Shown: piece after piece, positions 58,400-64,000 of the stretch
Numbering within the stretch: the stretch's first letter is position 1
Layout: every line of letters starts with the position of its first letter
Assembly (NCBI GenBank): GCA_037127255.1
Contig: JBANSL010000012.1
Span: forward strand, 31,921,115 to 31,985,114
Origin: Persicaria tinctoria
Lineage: Eukaryota; Streptophyta; Magnoliopsida; Caryophyllales; Polygonaceae
Reading direction: 5' to 3'
DNA length: 64,000 nucleotides
Position numbers and translations under genes: made by a program
Notes under the pieces: model-generated
The model's input: the letters and a program-made list of their open reading frames with translations, nothing else
What the model was told of the DNA's origin: nothing
The model's database searches: none

Positions 58400-61050
58400 A
58401 TTGGTGGAGGCTGGCCAGCTCGTGAATGCATTCCATCATAATCAGGGGGCACGCATGCCTAACCCGCTCCACAATAAAGCCCGCAGGCATATCATAATAT
58501 AAGGAAGTTAATGACTCGATTGACTCAGGGTACCCGATGAGGCTGGGCTACCCTATGACCCTAGCAAAGACTCTAGGACTATCACAGATAACGGCCGTTC
58601 TGTTTACATACGCATAAAGAAATAGAATGCTCAACGATCGATGCAACCTATCATGGTACTACATGGCATGCTGATCATGAATGCAAGCACCTAGTATATC
58701 ATGCACCTAAAGCAGGGAATAACTCTATTCAATCTGAGTAAGATCCGAAGAGACTTACCTGGAGATGCAGAACAGCAAGATAACACAAGCAAGGGCCCAA
58801 TGCAAGTCCAAAGCAATCCAAAAGCAATACACACCTATTATCAAGCCATTTTCATAAGCTACTGAACCAACATTCTCACACACACGAACCCGAGTTCTCA
58901 ATATCCTTAAACCAATTGAGAGTAAAACCATTTATGAAAACCTTTCCGATACGATCACATCAACTAAAATCATTCTTCAAATCAAACCCATTGATAAAAT
59001 CGTACTTAGCCAAATCCCGCCATTAAATATTTAAACCTTAAAATCAATCTCTCAAAATCATATTATAGAAATAATTCTGACATTTTAGTTTTCAAGAATA
59101 AATCATTTAAGAGATATTTCCGAAAGCTTAAAAATCGCGTCTTAATTAGTTCAACAGTATCTATCTAAAATAACCACCAAGTAAATCCATTTTTAAGGTC
59201 ACATTTTAAAACAACATCCATTAATACAACAATTTCCGAATACTATTCCCTTTATAAAACAACTCAATATATATATGTATAATACTTTTACGGAAACTAT
59301 AATTTATTTTCATAAATCAGAAATTAATACTAACAATAATAATATATATTATCTCCCATTTATTTAATATTTCTTTCATAAAATATATAAGTATATAAGT
59401 AATGAAAGTTATAGCCATATAACCCAAAAACAAAAGGAAAGGCCCATGTTCTAACAAAATCGCCCAATCCGAAATGAAAAGAGGAACCCGGCCCGAAAAG
59501 AAAAGGAAAGAAGGGAGAGATGGATCCGGATCTCAGGAAAACTAATGGAGGAGGATCCAATTTGGACCCGGATTCGGACCAGAAATAGGCCCACACAGAG
59601 AAAGAAAGGGAAGAAGGCTCACCCTCAACCTTGGAATCAGACGAGCGACGGAGAACGGAGAGGAAGGAGAGAGCTCGGCAAATCGGCGGTCCGTCCAACC
59701 TGAGTCTTCACCCAGAGTTCCGAAATGAGATTCCGACCATGAATTGAAAAATCAATTTCAAACGCGGAAACAGGGAAGGAGAAGAGAAGAGGAAGCTCAC
59801 CGAGGCGGAGTTCTCGCCGGAAAACGCCCCGTCGGAGTCGATAAAGCTTTTCCGGAGTTCGATTTCGAAGCGATCTTGGCCTGGGAAGGAGAGAAGTGAG
59901 TGAAAGGTGCTCTTTTACGAGGTAATTAGACAAAATCGAAAACGAGAACGGAAAGGCGACCTTGCGCAGTGAAAACAGTGGAAAATGGAGAGGTTTGGGG
60001 CTCGGCGGCGCCCCCGGGGTGCTCCTGGGTGGCTGCTGGGCGTCGCCGGACGTCGGGGGTCGGATATGGCACTAGCTGCTGCTGCGCGGAGTTGGATGGT
60101 GAAGGAGCGCTGGCGCCTGGCGCTGCTGCTCGGACGGGAAGTGGAATCTTGGCTTCCTCTCGTTGACACAGGGCGGGGCTCCGACTACTGTTGCAAAGAC
60201 GACGGGGAGGATGTTTTAGAGGTGCTGATTGGAGTGGAGCTCTTGGTGGTCGGAAATCAGAAGTGGTTGAATGGAGTACAAGGTGAAGCGTAGGTGGTGA
60301 TTCCGGCTTCGAAAGACAGGCTCCGATGGGGGGTGTTGAATCGATTAACCGGAGAACACCAGGGCTGCTTTTGTGGTGGTTTTGGATGTTGTTGGCGGCA
60401 CCAGGAGGTGAAAAGGGATGGTTTTGTGGGTTGTTTTTTTTTTTCTATAAAGAAGAAAGAGGGGAGAGAGAGGAGGATAGGATTTGTGGCCTTGGATTCC
60501 AACAAGAGGATGAAGGGGGTGTGCTTCTGGGTTTAACAAATCAAAGTTAGGAGGGGAGGAGATCTGCTGCAGAAGACTATGGTGTGGGAGGCAATTTTGG
60601 CATGGTCAATTTTGGCATCTTGCTACAAATAAGGAAAAGCAAGGTGAGGAGGGAGGTATGCTACAACAAGAGGTATGCTATTTCTGGTGGTTCTGAATTC
60701 GGATGAGTAGGAGGGGAAGAAAGAAAGAAAAAGAAGGGAAAAGAGAGAAAACAATTATGGTCCCAACTCTAAAATTTGAAATAGCCAAAAACTGAATCCC
60801 GAAATCCGTTTACTCGACCTTATCCAATCCAACTAAAAACGATTTCCAAATTTCCAAGTCCGAGATTAATAATGAACACCAAATATTATTTTAAATTTTA
60901 GCGTATGAAAGCGGGATAAAACATATTTTAAATTTTAACTAAATATTGCCGTAACTCATTTTAAGAAATTTTAGTTAACCCGATTTAAATTCATATTTAA
61001 TTTCTTTTTTCCGAGAATTAAGATTTAAAAATCCGGGCCTTTACAAAACT
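58400..61050 (-). mobile_element. Old solo LTR, 5' part (right piece), with TSD AAACT
   Basis: This is the other piece of the minus-strand LTR. It starts at 61045 (TGTAAAGGCCCGG on the minus strand, compare TGTAAAGGCTCGG in the young LTRs) and runs down to the TTCCG duplication. With the left piece it makes about 3.25 kb, close to the 3135 bp of the young LTR. It is flanked outside by AAACT (61046-61050). No interior or partner LTR is present, so it is a recombination-derived solo LTR, clearly older. A GC-rich gene-leader-like segment at 59640-60300 corresponds to the one in the young LTRs. Open frames here are not genes. Confidence 0.88.
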
Positions 61051-61600
61051 TGTCTGAACTCGAATTTTTAATTTAAAAAAATCATTATTAATATTTCAAT
61101 TGAAACTTTAGAGAGGTTTTCTCTTTATGGGTCCTTCATCTAGAGGTCGAGTTCTTTTGAGGTGGAAAGAGACTAATGCAGGAAGATTTCTACATGCTAC
61201 AACAAAATTCTCAATTCGGATATCTGATGTTCGATTGTCTATTATGATACCTTTTTGGATATGGAATCACGCCATGAACAATACCCACTACTATGCATAG
61301 ATCGACCTATGGGCGATTTTGGTTGTTTAAGGTTGTTTCGGCAGTCAAATTTGGATTTCAATGTTTTAGGTATTTTTAGAATGTTTATAGGATAATTATG
61401 ACTTTCCATATTTTATATTTTAGGATTTTTATCTTATAAGATTCTTTTCTATCCTTCTAGGGTTTGTTTCTTATATAATCACATGTAGACTTGAGTCATA
61501 ATCATTATTCATATTTCAACTGATATTTTAACTGAAACTTAAGAGAGATTTTCTCTGTATCTCTTGATGGATTCCAAGCCCCTTTCCGGTGGATTACAGA
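61051..61600 (+). repeat. Continuation of first and second copy of the dispersed repeat
   Basis: 61051-61150 appears to complete the copy at 45671-46021. From about 61190 to 61570 a second copy follows, ending in the same type of sequence (TTTCAAYTGAAACTTWAGAGAG near 61105 and GAAACTTAAGAGAGATTTTCTC near 61537). Two directly repeated copies in tandem are thus split by the LTR insertion. Confidence 0.5.
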
Positions 61601-62480
61601 CATATTCCATAGGGTTTCGACGCTTGCGAACTCTTTATTATAAAAAGCTCGTGTTTGCGTGCCTTTCACGACTTCCTACTGCGTCACCTACTCAAGGGTA
61701 AAACTAAATACTTTAAACCACCAATTAAATTGCAAGATTATGATAAGGTTGATACATATAACAAAGTGTATTTAGGTATGCATATGAAATATATTATTTA
61801 ACGTAGATTCAATGTGAATATAGCATGTCTTAGTGTAGAATTGCATGCATTTCCATTATATTGTAGAGTCAGAATCTGCGCAATTTTATGGTTATTTGCA
61901 GGACATGTAGATCGATCTAACGTGGCTTGAAGCATGTATGGAATGAAAGAAGAGTCGAAAGGGGACAACAAGTGAAGATCTATCGGGGTCGTTGCCTAGA
62001 AAAGACGAACTTACAACACACGTTCTGGAGACCTTGGTGGTCCGATCGACTATTATGAGTAGAACAACAATATCATTATATCCCGCTACAAGCAGGATCT
62101 AGGGGGTCGAATTCTACGCACATTTCCTCAACTACATCGATATGTTATTTCCAATCGATTATAATGAGTATGCATTGGAAAGCTCTTTTCGAGAGCTACA
62201 ACTTTCATGTTGACATCAACACTAATTCGATCAAGCCTTTTCCCACGAATAATAACTATGATCGCAACGCTTACCTATTGTCATGGTCGAGCATGAAGAA
62301 GCTGAAAAATATTAAGTGTTGGAGCATGTTGCCGGGTGGAGGAGTGCTGCCGTCTCGGGATGGGAACGATACCATCATGGTGAAAGATGTTGCGATCGTG
62401 ATGACAATGTTGACAAAGACGCATTTGGCCCGTGTTCATCTCTATCCGATTCTATCTTGTTGATATCATCTTATTCTATG
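61601..62480 (+). other. Unassigned stretch with one 99-codon open frame
   Basis: The open frame 62164-62463 (MSMHWKALFESYNF...) matches no family I know. Its neighbours are repeats, and composition gives no strong coding signal. I see no other feature here and suspect transposon-derived sequence. Confidence 0.3.
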
Positions 62481-64000
62481 TGATTTTAGGTGTCTTGTGA
62501 GTAGGTTTTATGTTTATTAAGTGTCACTTTATATGTGTTTTTATGTGTTTTATGTGTTATTTCGAGTATAGAGATCTACACATGGTGTGTGTGAAATTTC
62601 AGGTGTTTCGGTGCATGTTTTGGAATATCTAACGAGCCAAGTAAAATGAGCAAGGAATGAGTCATGTTCGAGGATGATCCTTGAAGTCGGAGTATGTCCA
62701 TAGAGAGCATTCGAGAGACATGAGTCGAGGCAAGAGAGCTTTTAAGTTCAGAATCAAAGAAGCAAGGCGAACTCAGACTCGAAACCTATAAGTACCGAGT
62801 CGAAACAACGAGCAAAGAAGGAAACCACGAAATATCGAGTCGATACTTGCAACTATCGACTCGGTACCTGTGCCTTTCGAGTGAAATATGGCTTTACAGT
62901 AGCCACATATCGACTCGATACTCTGAAGTATCGAGTCGATACTTTTCTTCAGCGACAGATAGTCGGGATTTTTTATTCGCTTTTATATTTTGTTAAACGA
63001 CTTTTTATTATATTTTATTATTATTTTAGGACTATTTTCAGATCTCTTTTAGGAATATAGATGGAGAATTAGGGTTTGATGAAGAAAAACGTCCAATTTT
63101 CATTCCACAAACGCTAGTTGCAGACATTGAGAGTTTGAGACTCTTTGAGAGATTTTCTCTTGAAGGTTTGTTTTGCTGGATTCAAGAATAAGTTCTTTTA
63201 ATCTAGTCTTATATTCTTTCATCATGAATTCTTTGATTGTGTCTGAATCCATGTCTGGCTAATTTCCTTGTTCTGGGGTTGGGGTGATCCCAACGATGTT
63301 GAGATAGACATGTGCGTATGATTGCCTGAATGAATTATATATTTGTTTGATTTGATCCATGAGTGCTTAGTCCGATTAATCCTATGATTGATTGGAATCC
63401 TTTTAATGTTCAATATGCGCCAGCTGCGAATTGAGATTGGATACATAGACAAAGTTGTTGGAAAACATGGATTGAACTTGAGAATTGTTTATGAGCAATC
63501 TATTTAATTCTCTTGAGGATAATAAACTATCGTAGACAACCTAGGTTTGAATTGATTATGTAGATCGCGCCTGCGATTGTTTGATCAATTTGCTCGCTAG
63601 GGTCTAAGTGTTTAATGAGTCCAATTTGATTGATTAATCTACAACAAGCGCAAGCTGAGTGGTAATTAATTGAAATGGACATAGTTATTGCAACATGCGT
63701 AGGCTGAGTGATAATGAATTTAGATAGTTTACCTTCAAATAGTTCTTTTCAATTTGTACATGCATGAAAATTATATAATCTATCGAAGATGCATTGTTGT
63801 GGTGAACCCTGACTCTGGAATGTTTCTCATCATATATTCACAAACATTTGCAATTTGTCATTTTCTTTATTCCTTCAAAAATCAGTTATTCTATTTGGCT
63901 TAGTAAACTAGTTGAGGTTCTGCAATTGATATTCACACGGTCCCTGAGATTCGACACTCGATTACTACAATTGACACCGTACGCTTGCGGGGTGTTGGTT
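62481..64000 (+). mobile_element. Probable LTR-retrotransposon terminal/leader region, cut by window end
   Basis: The stretch is non-coding and has the feel of a plant LTR and leader. An AGGGTTTGATGAAG leader-like part lies near 63070. The end (GGTCCCTGAGATTCGACACTCG ... ACACCGTACGCTTGCGG, 63940-63990) resembles the CCCTGAGGTTCGAC...GTACACTTGCGG sequence common near the ends of Ty3/Gypsy and related LTRs in plants. No partner LTR is in the window, so boundaries and family are open. Confidence 0.45.
62833..62943. repeat. Two pairs of 21-nt-spaced, near-palindromic GACTCGATA units
   Basis: TATCGAGTCGATA-type words start at 62833 and 62854 and again at 62908 and 62929, each pair exactly 21 nt apart. 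A related CCGAGTCGAAAC occurs at about 62794. Members alternate between TATCGAGTCG and TATCGACTCG, so they can also pair with each other as inverted repeats. Confidence 0.8.

Noticed and set aside
59985..60293. 102-codon and neighbouring open frames at 59.4-60.5 kb as genes
   Set aside because: They are inside the old solo LTR, in the block equivalent to the GC-rich part of the young LTRs, without family resemblance.

Overview
This is nuclear DNA of a flowering plant, almost certainly a eudicot. The evidence is a many-exon gene with canonical plant splice sites and dense nested transposons of plant types. The species cannot be named from the sequence.

The one clear host gene is TOR, the Target of Rapamycin kinase, on the minus strand from 41137 to 7762. 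I traced 57 exons by splice sites and by homology to the plant TOR family. The phases join without a break into 7413 nt (2470 aa plus stop), close to the roughly 2480 aa usual for plant TOR. HEAT repeats, FAT, FRB, kinase and FATC regions are all intact. Two introns in the kinase half use GC-AG splice sites.

Layout. 1-6150: a decayed hAT/TTF-type transposon on the minus strand, split by a 5'-truncated LINE, followed by a second LINE fragment of the same family on the plus strand (to ~7068). 7560-41137: TOR. Its introns hold a full-length LINE with both ORFs open and a perfect 17-bp target duplication (12968-20298, antisense to TOR), a Helitron-like repeat, and a small hAT element with an 8-bp duplication. 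41138-43860: TOR leader with small upstream ORFs, a simple repeat, a Helitron containing a tRNA-derived SINE, and a six-copy ~180-bp tandem array. 44006-45667: a deleted PIF/Harbinger element that keeps its DDE transposase core. 46027-61045: an old solo LTR on the minus strand, interrupted by a very young 11.76-kb LTR element on the plus strand (46637-58394). That element has 3135-bp LTRs and a 5.5-kb interior without recognisable gag-pol, so it looks like a LARD-type non-autonomous element of the same family. 61051-64000: older repeats and what looks like part of another LTR element running off the window.

The most noteworthy items are the young LARD-like element with conserved intron-like signals inside its LTR, its insertion into an inverted LTR of its own family, the apparently intact LINE inside TOR (with a PIP-box-like motif in ORF1 and a 7-nt ORF1/ORF2 overlap), and the Helitron/SINE nest near the TOR promoter. 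No tRNA, rRNA or CRISPR feature was found.
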